A stretch of DNA of 64,000 bases from Azoarcus sp. CIB (GCF_001190925.1 NZ_CP011072.1:1674001-1738000), one strand, 5' to 3'; numbered from the stretch's first letter, positions 50,514 through 60,062 are shown. Program-made: numbers and translations. Notes: generated by a model from the letters alone, not told the origin.

Positions 50514-51713
50514 TTGACCGGGGACCGACTCGTCGCGGTCCTGCGCGCCGCGCATATGACCCATCTGATCGATTTCATGGTCATGATGCCGCTGGGCGCG
50601 CACTTCATCGGTGCCTTCGGCGCGACGCCGGCCGATCTGGGCCGGCTCGTGCTGGCCTACACGGCGAGCGCGGCGGTCGCGGGCGTACTGGTGAGCACGG
50701 TGATCGACCGCTTCGACCGCGGTCGGGTGCTGTGCGCCGTATATGCGGCCTTCGTGCTGTCGCTGCTCGTGACGGCGACCGCCGGCAGCCTCGACGAATT
50801 GGTCCGCGCACGGGTCTTTGCCGGCATGAGCGGCGGCGTGCTCTCGGCGCTGATCCAGTCCCTCGTCGCCGAGGTAGCCCCACCCGGTCAGCGTGCCGGG
50901 GCCATCGGACGCGTCATGAGCGGGCACGCGCTGTCAGCTGTGATCGGGCTGCCCGCCGGGTTGTGGGTTGCTGCCGCGCTGGGCTGGCAGGGACCTTTCG
51001 TCGCGGTCGCGCTGATCTCGGTGGGCGTGTTCGTGGGTCTCGTACGCCACCTGCCACCCGTGCCGTCACGGCGGCTCCAACCTGCGTCGGATACCCCGGC
51101 CCGGACCTCGTTCCGGGAGCTTCTGGTCGGCCGTGCGCTGGGCGGCTTTCTCCTGACCTTCCTCGTGACCTCGTCCTGCTACGCGGTGATCGCCTACATC
51201 GCGCCCTACTGGGTCAAGAACGTCGGGATCGCCGAGACGCAGCTGCCGTGGATCTATCTGCTGGCCGGCGCGATCAGTTTCTTCACGACGCCCTTCGCGG
51301 GACGGCTCGCCGACCGCCACGGACGCTTTCCTGTATTCGCAGCGACCAGCGTGCTGTCCGCGATCGGGATCGTGCTCGCCACGCACGCCCCGGTGCTGCC
51401 GATCGCTGGCGCGCTCGTGGTGAGCAGCCTCTTCTTCGTCTCCGTGTATGCGCGCTGGACGCCGACGGTGGCGATCCTCGCCGACCTTCCGCCCCCCCGG
51501 GTGCGGGGCGCGTTCATGATGCTCAACGGCGTCATGACCCAGTTCGGCATGGGGGTGGGCGCGATGTTCAGCGGCGTCGTGATCAGCATCGGGCCGGACG
51601 GGCAGCTTGCCGGATTCGGGACCGTCGGCATCGTCGCGACGCTCCTCTCGCTCATCGCCCTTGCGCTTGCCCACGTCATTACCGGCTCCAGTGCCAAAGG
51701 CAGTTCTGGCTGA
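50514..51713 (+). CDS. MFS transporter
   Basis: A 399-residue major facilitator with about 12 membrane helices and the LVSTVIDRFDRGRVLCAVY loop, YWVKNVGIAETQLPWIYLLA in the middle and AGRLADRHGRFPVFA before helix 8. DHA1-like arrangement. The assigned start is TTG at 50514 with AGGGG upstream; an ATG at 50556 (MTHLIDFMVMM) is a shorter option. Its stop codon lies within a family C REP-like palindrome. Likely import or export of a pathway compound. Confidence 0.85.
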   Translation: MTGDRLVAVLRAAHMTHLIDFMVMMPLGAHFIGAFGATPADLGRLVLAYTASAAVAGVLVSTVIDRFDRGRVLCAVYAAFVLSLLVTATAGSLDELVRARVFAGMSGGVLSALIQSLVAEVAPPGQRAGAIGRVMSGHALSAVIGLPAGLWVAAALGWQGPFVAVALISVGVFVGLVRHLPPVPSRRLQPASDTPARTSFRELLVGRALGGFLLTFLVTSSCYAVIAYIAPYWVKNVGIAETQLPWIYLLAGAISFFTTPFAGRLADRHGRFPVFAATSVLSAIGIVLATHAPVLPIAGALVVSSLFFVSVYARWTPTVAILADLPPPRVRGAFMMLNGVMTQFGMGVGAMFSGVVISIGPDGQLAGFGTVGIVATLLSLIALALAHVITGSSAKGSSG

Positions 51714-51760
51714 GCTTGTCGAAGCCCTGCGCGTGCCCTTCGACAAGCTCAGGGCGAACG
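51703..51760. repeat. REP-like palindrome, family C copy 2
   Basis: GTTCTGGCTGAGCTTGTCG on the left and CGACAAGCTCAGGGCGAAC on the right are inverted. The left arm contains the TGA stop of the MFS gene. Same element as at 6931. Confidence 0.85.
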
Positions 51761-51915
51761 GAGTATTTGGCACTGTGAGCAGCGTCGGAATCGCGAGCGG
51801 GCGCGCTGTCCGCAATTGAGACGCGATCGGCCGGATTCGAAGCCGTGCCGCCACGAGCGTCGCGCGACGCCTCTCTACACTGGACTGCGGATCGTCTACT
51901 CAAGGAATTCCAGCA

Positions 51916-52434
51916 ATGTCGACGCAGAATCGCGAAACCATGGTGAAGCCGGACTACATGTCCGATGAAGAATGGCAGGCCATCAAGGACGCCACCGCGT
52001 CACTCGAGCGCATCCGGGGCGACGCGAAGGCGGATGTCGCACGCTATCTCGCGAACCCCGACGGCTGGGCTTCCGGCAAGGGCTCGCCGTCGGGCTTCCC
52101 GACCCTGCTGCTGACGGCCGTTGGCCGCAAGTCTGGCGAGCCGCGCACGACGCCGCTGGTGTTCCTGCAGAACGGCAAGGATGTCGTCGTCGTTGCGTCG
52201 CTCGCCGGCTATGACGAGCCGCCCGCCTGGTACCTCAACGTCACCGCCAACCCCAACTGCTGGGTGCAACTCGACCGGAACAAGTCCACCGCGGTCGCGC
52301 GCGACGCCACCGATGAGGAACGCAAGACGCTGTGGCCGCACCTGACCGCGCTGTTCCCGCCCTGGGGCTTCTTCCAGCAGCAGACCGACCGCCCCTTCGG
52401 GATCGTGATCATCTCGCCGACCCGCGCTGTCTGA
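51916..52434 (+). CDS. Deazaflavin (F420)-dependent nitroreductase-family protein
   Basis: A 172-residue single-domain split-barrel protein of the Ddn / F420H2-dependent reductase family: FPTLLLTAVGRKSGEPRTTP, then LVFLQNGKDVVVVASLAGYD and PPAWYLNVTANPNCWVQL, which is the hallmark order. These proteins bind F420 (or related deazaflavin) and reduce a variety of substrates including enones and quinones. Its presence supports F420 use in this locus. The family is abundant in actinobacteria and rare in proteobacteria. It is followed by the OYE/FadH-type gene after 62 bp and may work on the same enone-type intermediate. Confidence 0.92.
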   Translation: MSTQNRETMVKPDYMSDEEWQAIKDATASLERIRGDAKADVARYLANPDGWASGKGSPSGFPTLLLTAVGRKSGEPRTTPLVFLQNGKDVVVVASLAGYDEPPAWYLNVTANPNCWVQLDRNKSTAVARDATDEERKTLWPHLTALFPPWGFFQQQTDRPFGIVIISPTRAV

Positions 52435-52496
52435 GGCGCCTCGCCGGTTCCATTCCCCGGCTTCGTGTCCTGTCGCTTTCCTGTGGAGACGCTCGC

Positions 52497-54494
52497 ATGA
52501 GCACCGTGAACTTCGAACACCTCTTCTCGCCGCTGCAGGTCGGCCCCATGCGCGTGTCCAACCGCATTTGCGAGACGACCAACACGATCAATTCCTCGCG
52601 CGCGCCAGGACTCATCGACGAGCACTTCATCGCCCACCACGGCGCCAAGGCGAAAGGGGGCACGGGGTGGATCGGTAGCGAGACCTGGCTGCTCAATGTG
52701 CCGCTGCCGCCCGGAGCGCCCGACGAGATCTCGCTGAAGGGCGGGTTCGGCTGCCGCTTCGCTGCGCACCAGAATCCGGCCTTTCTGGAAGGCTGGAAGA
52801 AGTTTGTCGATGAAGTGCATGGGCATGGTGCGGTCGTGGTGGTCCAGCTCACACACCTCAACGCGCTCTGGTCGCCGTCGCCGGTGCCGGTCGTCGGCGC
52901 GCAGGACTACACGCCTCACGTGCTCGGCGAAGCCGAGATCGAGTTTCTGCTCGACGGGTATGCCGATGCCGCCACGGCGGCAAAGGCGAGCGGGGCCGAT
53001 GCGGTCGAGATCCACTGCGCGCACGAGACGGTGGGCTACAGCTTCCTGTCCCCGGTCACCAACCGTCGCACTGACAAATGGGGCGGCGGACCGGCCGAGC
53101 GCATCCGCTTCGTCGTCGAGGCCCTCAAGCGGGTACGCGAGCGCGTCGGTTCCACGATGGCGGTCGGCATCCGCGTCAACGGGCAGGAATCCCGCGAAGG
53201 CGGCTACGACAACATGCAGCTGCGGGAGATGCTGTACCACATCGGCGAGACCGGCCTGATGGACTTCGTCGACCTCGACGTTGGCCACTGCTGGGGCGCT
53301 CCGTCCTACGTGCCCTCGTCCTACCATCCGCATGCGGAGTATCGCGAGTTCGGCAAGGCGGCGCGCGCTGACCTCGCCGACCTGGATCCGAAGATCTCCG
53401 TGCTTTTCACGGGCCGCATCAACGACCCCGTGCTCGCCGAAGAGCTCATCAAGGGCGGCTTCTGCGACCTCGTCGGCATGGTGCGCGCAGGCATCGCCGA
53501 TCCCGATTTCGCCCTCAAGGCGAAGGAGGGCCGGCTCGGCGAGATCCGCCGCTGCATCGGCTGCACGCGCTGCATCGACGAAGCCTCCGAGCCTGCGTAC
53601 ATTCCCTACACGCCCACCTGTTCGATCAATCCGATGATCGGCAACGAGTTGCAGTGGGAAGCCGACTTCCGACCCACCGACAAGCCTGGCCATGTCGTCG
53701 TCGTGGGGGGCGGTGCCGCAGGCTGCGAGGCGGCGCGTATGGCCGCGCTGCGCGGGCATAAGGTCACGGTGCTGGAGCAGGGCAAGCGCCTCGGTGGCCA
53801 GCTCCTTCTCGCCGCGAAGGCGCCGGGGCGGGACTCGTTCGAGGATCAGGTCTATTTCGAGGAAAACGCACTCGCGCGCTTGGGCGTCGACGTGCGCGTC
53901 GAGACCGCCGCGGATCTTGCCGCGATCCAGGCACTCCAGCCGGATTCCGTCGTGATCGCCACCGGCTCGCTGCCGCGCATGCCGACCGAGGTGCCGGGAA
54001 TCGACCTGCCCCACGTCGTGCAGGGCTGGGACGTGCTGCGCGGGCGCGCGAAGACGGGGCAGCGCGTCGCGATCGTCTCCCAGGAAGACTACTACCAGAC
54101 CCCCTGCGTCGCGGAATACCTCGCCGAGCAGGGCAAGTCGGTCGAGATCTTCCACAAGTCCGTGCACCTCGCCACCGAAGTCGCACGCTACTCGATCGGG
54201 ATGGTGCTGAAACGCATGGAGCGCTGCGGCGTGAAGGTGCACCCGAACCTGATCCTGCGTAGCATCGACTCGGACGTGTTGGAATTTGTCTCCAGTTGGG
54301 GCGACCAGACCTACCGGGTCGAAGGCTTCGATTCCGTCGTGCTGATGTACGGCTCCGTGCAGCAAGCGGCGCTCTACGACGCCCTCAAGGCCGATGGCAG
54401 CATCGCGCAGGTATTCATCGCCGGCGGCGCATGGGTGCCGCGGCGGCTCGCCGAGGCCACGCGACATGGGGCGGCGGTGGGGATGATGGTCTAG
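52497..54494 (+). CDS. Multidomain FMN/4Fe-4S/FAD oxidoreductase (2,4-dienoyl-CoA reductase-like)
   Basis: A 665-residue enzyme of the FadH/trimethylamine-dehydrogenase type. The N-terminal OYE-like barrel (FEHLFSPLQVGPMRVSNRI, then EIHCAHETVGYSFLSPVTNR with an HxxH pair) is followed by the cluster motif C353, C356, C359 and C375 (RRCIGCTRCID ... YTPTCSIN) and by FAD/NADH domains with VVVVGGGAAGCEAARMAAL (from about residue 400). Such enzymes move hydride from NADH through FAD and the cluster to FMN and a dienoyl-CoA or enone. A strong terminator-like stem follows. GTGGAG precedes ATG 52497 by about 8 bp. Confidence 0.92.
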   Translation: MSTVNFEHLFSPLQVGPMRVSNRICETTNTINSSRAPGLIDEHFIAHHGAKAKGGTGWIGSETWLLNVPLPPGAPDEISLKGGFGCRFAAHQNPAFLEGWKKFVDEVHGHGAVVVVQLTHLNALWSPSPVPVVGAQDYTPHVLGEAEIEFLLDGYADAATAAKASGADAVEIHCAHETVGYSFLSPVTNRRTDKWGGGPAERIRFVVEALKRVRERVGSTMAVGIRVNGQESREGGYDNMQLREMLYHIGETGLMDFVDLDVGHCWGAPSYVPSSYHPHAEYREFGKAARADLADLDPKISVLFTGRINDPVLAEELIKGGFCDLVGMVRAGIADPDFALKAKEGRLGEIRRCIGCTRCIDEASEPAYIPYTPTCSINPMIGNELQWEADFRPTDKPGHVVVVGGGAAGCEAARMAALRGHKVTVLEQGKRLGGQLLLAAKAPGRDSFEDQVYFEENALARLGVDVRVETAADLAAIQALQPDSVVIATGSLPRMPTEVPGIDLPHVVQGWDVLRGRAKTGQRVAIVSQEDYYQTPCVAEYLAEQGKSVEIFHKSVHLATEVARYSIGMVLKRMERCGVKVHPNLILRSIDSDVLEFVSSWGDQTYRVEGFDSVVLMYGSVQQAALYDALKADGSIAQVFIAGGAWVPRRLAEATRHGAAVGMMV

Positions 54495-54519
54495 TTCCTC
54501 CTCCCCGCGAGCATGAATG

Positions 54520-54556
54520 TGCCGATCCGCGCCCCGTCGGGGCAAGGATCGGCGCA
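54520..54556. terminator. Hairpin between convergent genes
   Basis: TGCCGATCC and GGATCGGCGCA pair around an inner GCCCCGTCGGGGC stem. It lies 26 bp after the multidomain reductase stop codon and 178 bp from the convergent CoA-transferase end. No clear T run, so it is a weak terminator candidate or a simple structure. Confidence 0.45.
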
Positions 54557-54733
54557 CAATCACTTCGCCACGGGCGCCCGCGCGGTCAGCGCTTTGGTGC
54601 GCCGCGGGTGTGAAGGTCCGCCTCACTCGCCAGCGTACGGTCGGAACATATCGCCCGACACAGTGGGGCGCACATAGCAGCCGGTGTAACGTCCGGCCGC
54701 CCGTGGCCCTTTCGTTGGGTCGCTCGAATCCGT

Positions 54734-55990
54734 TCAGGTCGGCTTTCTGACCTTCCGTTCCTCGCGGCGGCGGGTCATGTCCGCGACGTCTGCGACCAGA
54801 CCCTCGCCGATCAGCGCATCGACATCCCCCTTCGCGTAACCCAGTTCACCGAGGATCTCTCGCGTGTGTTCGCCCTGCATCGGCGGGTGCCGCGTGACTC
54901 CGCAGGGGGTGCCGTAGAAGCGGATGGGGATGCCCGTGACGTCGAGGCGGCCGAGGACGGGGTGCTCGACCGGGACGATCATGCGGTTGTGCAGGATCTG
55001 GGGATCCTTGACGACATCCTCGACCTCGTTGATCGGCGCGGTGAGGACGTCGGCAGCAATCAGCTTCTCGACGAGTTCCGTGCGGTCGAACTGGCGGGTG
55101 CGTTCGGCCATGACGCGATCGAGCTCGTCCTCGTTGGCGAGACGCGCGTGGATGTCGTGGAAGCGCGGGTCGGTGTCCCAGTCGGTGTCAAGGGCACGAC
55201 AGACTTTGGCGAAGAACTTCTCGCCCGGCGTGGTGATGACGACGTGTTTGCCATCCCTCGTGGGATACACGCCTGAGGGCGCGAAGTAGAGGCTGCGGTT
55301 GCCGGTGCGCTTGGGCCGGTCGCCGGTGGTGAGCCAGGTGCCGATGGAACTCGCCTGCGCGTGCATCAGGGCGTCGAGCAGCGAGACCTCGATGCGCTGG
55401 CCTTCGCCGGTGAGTTTGCGCGCGCGCAGCGCGGCCAGCGCGGCGTTGCTGACGAGGAGCGAAGTCATGACGTCGACGGCCGGGAACCCCGTGCGCACCG
55501 GTGCACCATCGGGTTCGCCGTTGAGGGTGAGCACGCCTGTGTAGCCCTGCGCGAGGAAATCGATGCCGGGGCGGCCGGCGTAGGGGCCGTCGGCGCCGAA
55601 GGCGGTGACACGGATCCAGATGATGTCCGGCCGGTGCTTCTTCACCTGCTCGTAGTCGAGGCCGAGCTTCGACAGGGCCGGCTCGCGGATATTGGTGACG
55701 AGGATGTCGGCAGTGGCGGCCAGCCGGGCGAAAATAACCTGCGCCTCTTCGCGCTGCAGGTCGAGCACGAGGTCACGCTTGCTGCGGTTGAGGCTCAGAT
55801 ATGGGCCGCGCTCGTCGCCGCGCTTGGGGCCGAGGTGGCGGCTCTCATCGCCGTAATGGGACTCGATCTTGATCACGTCGGCGCCCAGGTCCCCGAGCAG
55901 CGTCGCGCCGTAGGGGCCGGCGAGCATGGTCGAGAGGTCGAGGACGCGCAGGCCGGCGAGGGGGCCTTTGCTGAGGTCAGGGATGGTCAT
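54734..55990 (-). CDS. Family III CoA-transferase (CaiB/BaiF)
   Basis: A 418-residue canonical member: LRVLDLSTMLAGPYGATLLG, LGADVIKIESHYGDESR, NRSKRDLVLDLQREEAQ and GEGQRIEVSLLDALMHAQ with the active-site Asp. It lies at the distal end of the minus-strand module, 225 bp after the molybdenum hydroxylase large subunit, across a family A repeat. ATG 55990 is followed immediately by the homology; a GTG or ATG further upstream would add a non-conserved tail. Confidence 0.92.
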   Translation of the reverse strand: MTIPDLSKGPLAGLRVLDLSTMLAGPYGATLLGDLGADVIKIESHYGDESRHLGPKRGDERGPYLSLNRSKRDLVLDLQREEAQVIFARLAATADILVTNIREPALSKLGLDYEQVKKHRPDIIWIRVTAFGADGPYAGRPGIDFLAQGYTGVLTLNGEPDGAPVRTGFPAVDVMTSLLVSNAALAALRARKLTGEGQRIEVSLLDALMHAQASSIGTWLTTGDRPKRTGNRSLYFAPSGVYPTRDGKHVVITTPGEKFFAKVCRALDTDWDTDPRFHDIHARLANEDELDRVMAERTRQFDRTELVEKLIAADVLTAPINEVEDVVKDPQILHNRMIVPVEHPVLGRLDVTGIPIRFYGTPCGVTRHPPMQGEHTREILGELGYAKGDVDALIGEGLVADVADMTRRREERKVRKPT

Positions 55991-56060
55991 TGGAGAGTTC
56001 CGGTTCGGGCGGCGTTCACCGAGGGTGTGCCGACGGGATTGCGTTGATAGCAGCATGCTC

Positions 56061-56160
56061 ACTCCCTCCCCTTCAAGGGGGAGGGTTGGGGTGGGGGATG
56101 GGTTAAGCAGCGTCCGCCGGAACCCATCCCCCTCCTAACCTCCCCCTTGAAGGGGGAGGG
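56061..56160. repeat. Intergenic palindromic repeat, family A copy 4
   Basis: ACTCCCTCCCCTTCAAGGGGG, then TTGGGGTGGGGGATGGGTT, AACCCATCCCCCTCCTAAC and CTCCCCCTTGAAGGGGGAGG. Short form, between the molybdenum hydroxylase large subunit and the CoA-transferase. Confidence 0.88.
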
Positions 56161-56215
56161 ACTAGGTGCCTGGGAATCCATTCGACTGCTCGGGTAATCG
56201 CTGACATCCCCTAAC

Positions 56216-58639
56216 TTAATTGCCGTGCTGGCCGCGCTGGTCGTGCAGCAGTTGCCACAGCCGGCGCGGCGACGCGGGGGTTTCCCGGCACTCGAGGCCC
56301 AGCGGGGCCAGGGCGTCGTTGATCGCGCACAGCAGCGCCGCGGGCGTCGTATGGATCGCGCCTTCGCCGCAGCCCTTGGCCCCGAGCGGCGCGATCGGCG
56401 AGGGCGTGACGATGTGATCCTTCACGGTCATCGGCACCTCGTGGATGGTCGGCATGAGGTAGTCGACGAAGGTGCTGACCAGCGGCTGGCATTGCGCGTC
56501 GTAGACGTATTCCTCGTAGAGCGCCGCGCCAACGCCCTGCGCGACGCCCCCCTGCAACTGGCCTTCGACGTTCGCAGGGTTCAGGCGCGTGCCGCAGTCG
56601 TCGACGATGTAGTAGCCGAGGATCTCGACCTGCCCCGTATCGCGGTCGATTTCGACCTGGACGACGTGGGTGGCCGCGGCCGCGGTGAGATAGCTGCGGC
56701 AGCGCCCCTGGTCGTCGGGCAGATTGCGGTTTGGCGAGACCCAGACGAAGGTGGCTTCCGGGCAGGGCTCGACGCCGGGAGGCAGCAGGTCGCTGCGCGA
56801 CAGCATGAGGCCCGCGACTTCCGCGATGGTCATGCCGTGTTCCGGCGCGGCCTTGATCTGCAGGCGGCCGTTCATCAGTTCGATCTGCTCGGGCTCGGTC
56901 TGCATCACGTGGGCGACCACCCTGCAGAAAACTTGCCGCAGCTTTTCGCAGGCGCCCAGGATCGCGCCGGTCACGGCGACGCCCAGCCGGCTGCCGCCCT
57001 GACCGAAGTGGGGCAGGGCGACATCGGTGGAGGCGGTGGTGACTTTGACCGCATTCATGTCGACGCCGAGGTAATCCGCGACGACCTGCGCGGCGACCGT
57101 GAACTGGCCCTGGCCCTGCAGATTGAAGCCGACCGCGACGGTGACGGTGCCGAAGACATCGACGGCGACCTTGACGCCTTCGGGTACGCCGACGCCGGGT
57201 ACGCCTACCGTGGCATAAGCGTTCCAGTCGAAAACGCCCGGTTCGACGGTGCTCACTACGCCGATGCCGACCAGCCGGCCCTCGGCGCGAGCCTTCGCCT
57301 GCGATTCGCGCAGCGACTCGTAGTCCGCGAGTTCGAGGACCCGGTCAAGCACCGCGGCGTAGTTGCCGCTGTCGTATTCGTTGCCGCTCGGCACCGTGTA
57401 GGGAAACTGCTCGGGCCGGATGTAGTTGCGGCGGCGCAGCTCGGCCGGGTCGAGCGTGAGTTCGCGCGCGGCGACGTCCATCAGCGATTCGAGGACCAGG
57501 TTGTGGGGCGGGGGGCCGTAACCGCGATACGGGTAGGTGGGCGCCCGGTTGGTGGCGACTAGCGTGAGGTCGTAGAGGGCCGCCTCGATGCGATAGTTGC
57601 CGGTGAAGGCGGCGAGCGGCTTGGCAGCCGAGATGGTGCCATAGCCTTCGGCGCCTGCGCCCTGGTCGTCGACGAGGCGCACCTTGAAGCCGGTCACGGT
57701 GCCGTCGGCCTTGAGCGCGAGAGACGCGTCGTAGTAGCGGTCCCAGGACTGTCCGCCGCCGGCGAGCAGGTATTCCATGCGGTCTTCGATGTACTTGACG
57801 GGGCGTCCGTCGCTCTTGCGCGACAGCAGCGCCGCGATGTCGGTGCCGCGCGGCCCGCCCTTGCCGCCGAAGCCGCCACCCTGGGCGTGGCTGATGATCT
57901 TGACCTTATTGGCCGGCAGGCGCAGCGAGGCGGCGCGGCCGATCGCCATGAAGCGCGGCGTCTGGTAGGCGCCCCGGCAGGTGAGGCTGTTGTCCGCGAG
58001 GTCCCACTGGCAGATGCAGCCGAAGGTCTCGGTGGGGTTCGCGCCGACGCGATTCCAGCGGAATTGGCGGCTGACGATGCGGTCAGCTTCGGCGAACACG
58101 CGATCGACCTCGCCCCAGGTGTAGGTGCGGCTCTGGATGACGTTGGTGCCGCGGTTCTCGAACACGAGGGGCGCACCGGGGGCCATCGCCTCGTCTGGAT
58201 TCGCGACGGGGGCCAGCAGTTCATACTCGACCTGGATCAGTTCCAGCGCATCCTCGGCGATGTAGCGATTGCTCGCAGCGACGGCAACGACCGGTTCGCC
58301 GACGAAACGCACCTTGCCGACCGCGAGACAGTAGTTGCCCCATCCTTCCGGTGCCGTGAAGCAGGGGTCGCACCAGCGCTCGACGTCCTCGCCGGTCAGC
58401 ACCGCCTCGACGCCGGGCAGCTCCAGCGCCGCGCTGACGTCGATGCCGGTGATGCGCGCGTGCGGATGCGGGCTGCGCAGGATCGCGCAGTGGAGCATGC
58501 CGGGCAGCGACAGGTTGTCGATGAACTCGACGGTGCCGGAGACGAGCGCGGGGTCTTCGATGCGCTTGACGGCCTTGCCGATGAAACGCGTGGCGCTGGT
58601 CGGCAGCTGATCGGTACGGGTGGGAATGTCGATCGCCAT
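56216..58639 (-). CDS. Molybdenum hydroxylase large subunit (xanthine dehydrogenase family)
   Basis: An 807-residue Mo-binding subunit. Domain order: FIGKAVKRIEDPALVSGTVE at the start, then IISHAQGGGFGGKGGPRG for cofactor binding, YPYRGYGPPPHNLV in the position of the form II AYRGAGR loop, and GAKGCGEGAIHTTPAAL with the catalytic Glu E759. The CO-dehydrogenase-specific AYxCSFR loop is absent, so it is not a CO dehydrogenase. The enzyme would hydroxylate a carbon next to a ring hetero- or carbonyl atom, using water. It is the last of three linked genes (large, 2Fe-2S, FAD order by transcription: FAD first). ATG 58639 is 22 bp after the small-subunit stop and has no clear ribosome-binding site. 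Confidence 0.92.
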   Translation of the reverse strand: MAIDIPTRTDQLPTSATRFIGKAVKRIEDPALVSGTVEFIDNLSLPGMLHCAILRSPHPHARITGIDVSAALELPGVEAVLTGEDVERWCDPCFTAPEGWGNYCLAVGKVRFVGEPVVAVAASNRYIAEDALELIQVEYELLAPVANPDEAMAPGAPLVFENRGTNVIQSRTYTWGEVDRVFAEADRIVSRQFRWNRVGANPTETFGCICQWDLADNSLTCRGAYQTPRFMAIGRAASLRLPANKVKIISHAQGGGFGGKGGPRGTDIAALLSRKSDGRPVKYIEDRMEYLLAGGGQSWDRYYDASLALKADGTVTGFKVRLVDDQGAGAEGYGTISAAKPLAAFTGNYRIEAALYDLTLVATNRAPTYPYRGYGPPPHNLVLESLMDVAARELTLDPAELRRRNYIRPEQFPYTVPSGNEYDSGNYAAVLDRVLELADYESLRESQAKARAEGRLVGIGVVSTVEPGVFDWNAYATVGVPGVGVPEGVKVAVDVFGTVTVAVGFNLQGQGQFTVAAQVVADYLGVDMNAVKVTTASTDVALPHFGQGGSRLGVAVTGAILGACEKLRQVFCRVVAHVMQTEPEQIELMNGRLQIKAAPEHGMTIAEVAGLMLSRSDLLPPGVEPCPEATFVWVSPNRNLPDDQGRCRSYLTAAAATHVVQVEIDRDTGQVEILGYYIVDDCGTRLNPANVEGQLQGGVAQGVGAALYEEYVYDAQCQPLVSTFVDYLMPTIHEVPMTVKDHIVTPSPIAPLGAKGCGEGAIHTTPAALLCAINDALAPLGLECRETPASPRRLWQLLHDQRGQHGN

Positions 58640-58661
58640 GAGAGGAAGTCCGTGAGCCGCG

Positions 58662-59156
58662 TCAGGCGGCGGAGGCGGTGTTGATCCGGCTGGCGGCAAG
58701 ACGCACCGAATCGAGAATGCTCTGGTAGCCGGTGCAGCGGCACAGGTTGCCGCCGAGGGCTTCCTTGATCTCGTCGTCCGTCGGGTTGGGGTTCTCGCCG
58801 AGCAGTTCGAGGGTGGTCATGATGAAACCGGGAGTGCAGAAGCCGCACTGCAGGCCGTGGGCATCGACGAAGGCCTGCTGGATCGGATGCAGTTGCCCGG
58901 TCTCGCGGTTGCGCAGCCCCTCGACGGTGGTGATGCTGGCGCCGTCGGCCTGTACGGCAAGGGTCAGGCATGCGCGCGCCGAACTGCCGTCGATGAGGAT
59001 CGTGCAGGCACCGCAGATGCCATGTTCACAGCCGACGTGGGTGCCCCCGAGATGCAGTTCATGACGAATGAAGTCGGCCAGCGTGAGGCGGGCTTCGACC
59101 TCGCGTTCGTAGGGCTTGCCGTTGACGGTGAGGCGGATGGTTTTCCGGGTGCTCAT
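58662..59156 (-). CDS. Molybdenum hydroxylase 2Fe-2S subunit
   Basis: A 164-residue iron-sulfur subunit with both clusters of the family: the plant-ferredoxin-type C43, C48, C51 and C63 (GCEHGICGAC) and the helical-domain C104, C107, C139 and C141 (CGFCTPG, LCRCTG). It passes electrons between the Mo site and the FAD subunit. Length and spacing are standard. It lies 30 bp after the FAD subunit gene and 22 bp before the large subunit. Confidence 0.95.
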   Translation of the reverse strand: MSTRKTIRLTVNGKPYEREVEARLTLADFIRHELHLGGTHVGCEHGICGACTILIDGSSARACLTLAVQADGASITTVEGLRNRETGQLHPIQQAFVDAHGLQCGFCTPGFIMTTLELLGENPNPTDDEIKEALGGNLCRCTGYQSILDSVRLAASRINTASAA

Positions 59157-59186
59157 GGTGAACCTCGTGCCTGGAGTGAGAGGGCT

Positions 59187-60062
59187 TCAGTGCGCGCGCG
59201 CGGCCGCATCGGCGAGCGCGCGCTCGAGCAGGGTGCCGACGAGGTGGCGCCGGTACTCGGCGGAAGCGTGGATGCAGCTCATCGGGTCGGCGAGCGAGGC
59301 GGCTGCAATGGCCCCCGCCCGGGCGAAGCTTTCGGTGTTCGGGACGGCGCCGCGCAGCGCGTCTTCGGCCTCGCTCAGGCGCACGGCGGTCGCATCGATG
59401 CCGAATGCGGCAATGCGCGCGTCGGCACAGCGGCCCGCTTCGAGGCGCAGCGTGAGCGCGACGCCGGCAAGTGCGAGGTCGCCGCTGCGGCGCGTGATCT
59501 CCCGGATGGCCCAGCCGGTTCCGGGGGGCAGCACCGGCATGCGAACTTCGGTGAGGATCTCGCCTTGTTCCAGTGCGGTCGTCATGTAGGTGACGAAAAA
59601 CTCGGCGGCCGGAATCACGCGCTCGCCGTCGGGACCGGTGGCGACCATCTCCATGCCGAGCACCAGCGCGACGGCCGGATATTCGGATGCCGGATCGGCA
59701 TGGGCGAACGAGCCGCCGACGGAGCCGCGATTGCGGATCTGCTGATGTCCGACGAGTCGCGTGGCCGCGTGGAAGAGCGGCTGGCGCTCGCGCACGAGTT
59801 CCGACAATTCCGCGGCGCGCTTGCTCGCCATCGCACCGATCGCGATGCGGCCGTCCTGCAGGCGAATGTGGTCGAGGCCGGGCACTTGGCGGAGGTCGAC
59901 CAGGGCATCGGGGCGCGCGACGCGCATCGCCAGCATCGGCATTAGGCTCTGGCCGCCGGCGAGGATCTTGGCGTCGCAGCCCTCGTCTTCGAGACGTGCG
60001 AGGAGCGTGACCGCGTCGGCGAGGGAGGTCGGGGCGTGGTATTCGAACGGGGCCGGTTTCAT
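59187..60062 (-). CDS. Molybdenum hydroxylase FAD-binding subunit
   Basis: A 291-residue CoxM-type subunit: FEYHAPTSLADAVTLLARL, AKILAGGQSLMPMLAMRV binding the FAD pyrophosphate, IRNRGSVGGSFAHADPASEY as the second FAD motif, and the C-terminal CO_deh_flav_C domain with YRRHLVGTLLERAL. It accepts electrons from the 2Fe-2S subunit and gives them to NAD or a quinone. First gene of the three-gene set on the minus strand. Confidence 0.93.
   Translation of the reverse strand: MKPAPFEYHAPTSLADAVTLLARLEDEGCDAKILAGGQSLMPMLAMRVARPDALVDLRQVPGLDHIRLQDGRIAIGAMASKRAAELSELVRERQPLFHAATRLVGHQQIRNRGSVGGSFAHADPASEYPAVALVLGMEMVATGPDGERVIPAAEFFVTYMTTALEQGEILTEVRMPVLPPGTGWAIREITRRSGDLALAGVALTLRLEAGRCADARIAAFGIDATAVRLSEAEDALRGAVPNTESFARAGAIAAASLADPMSCIHASAEYRRHLVGTLLERALADAAARAH

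Noticed and set aside
56216-60062. CO dehydrogenase CoxMSL
   Set aside because: The order and cofactors fit the general family, but the AYxCSFR loop of true CO dehydrogenases is missing; the CoxG- and XdhC-like genes elsewhere do not prove CO oxidation.
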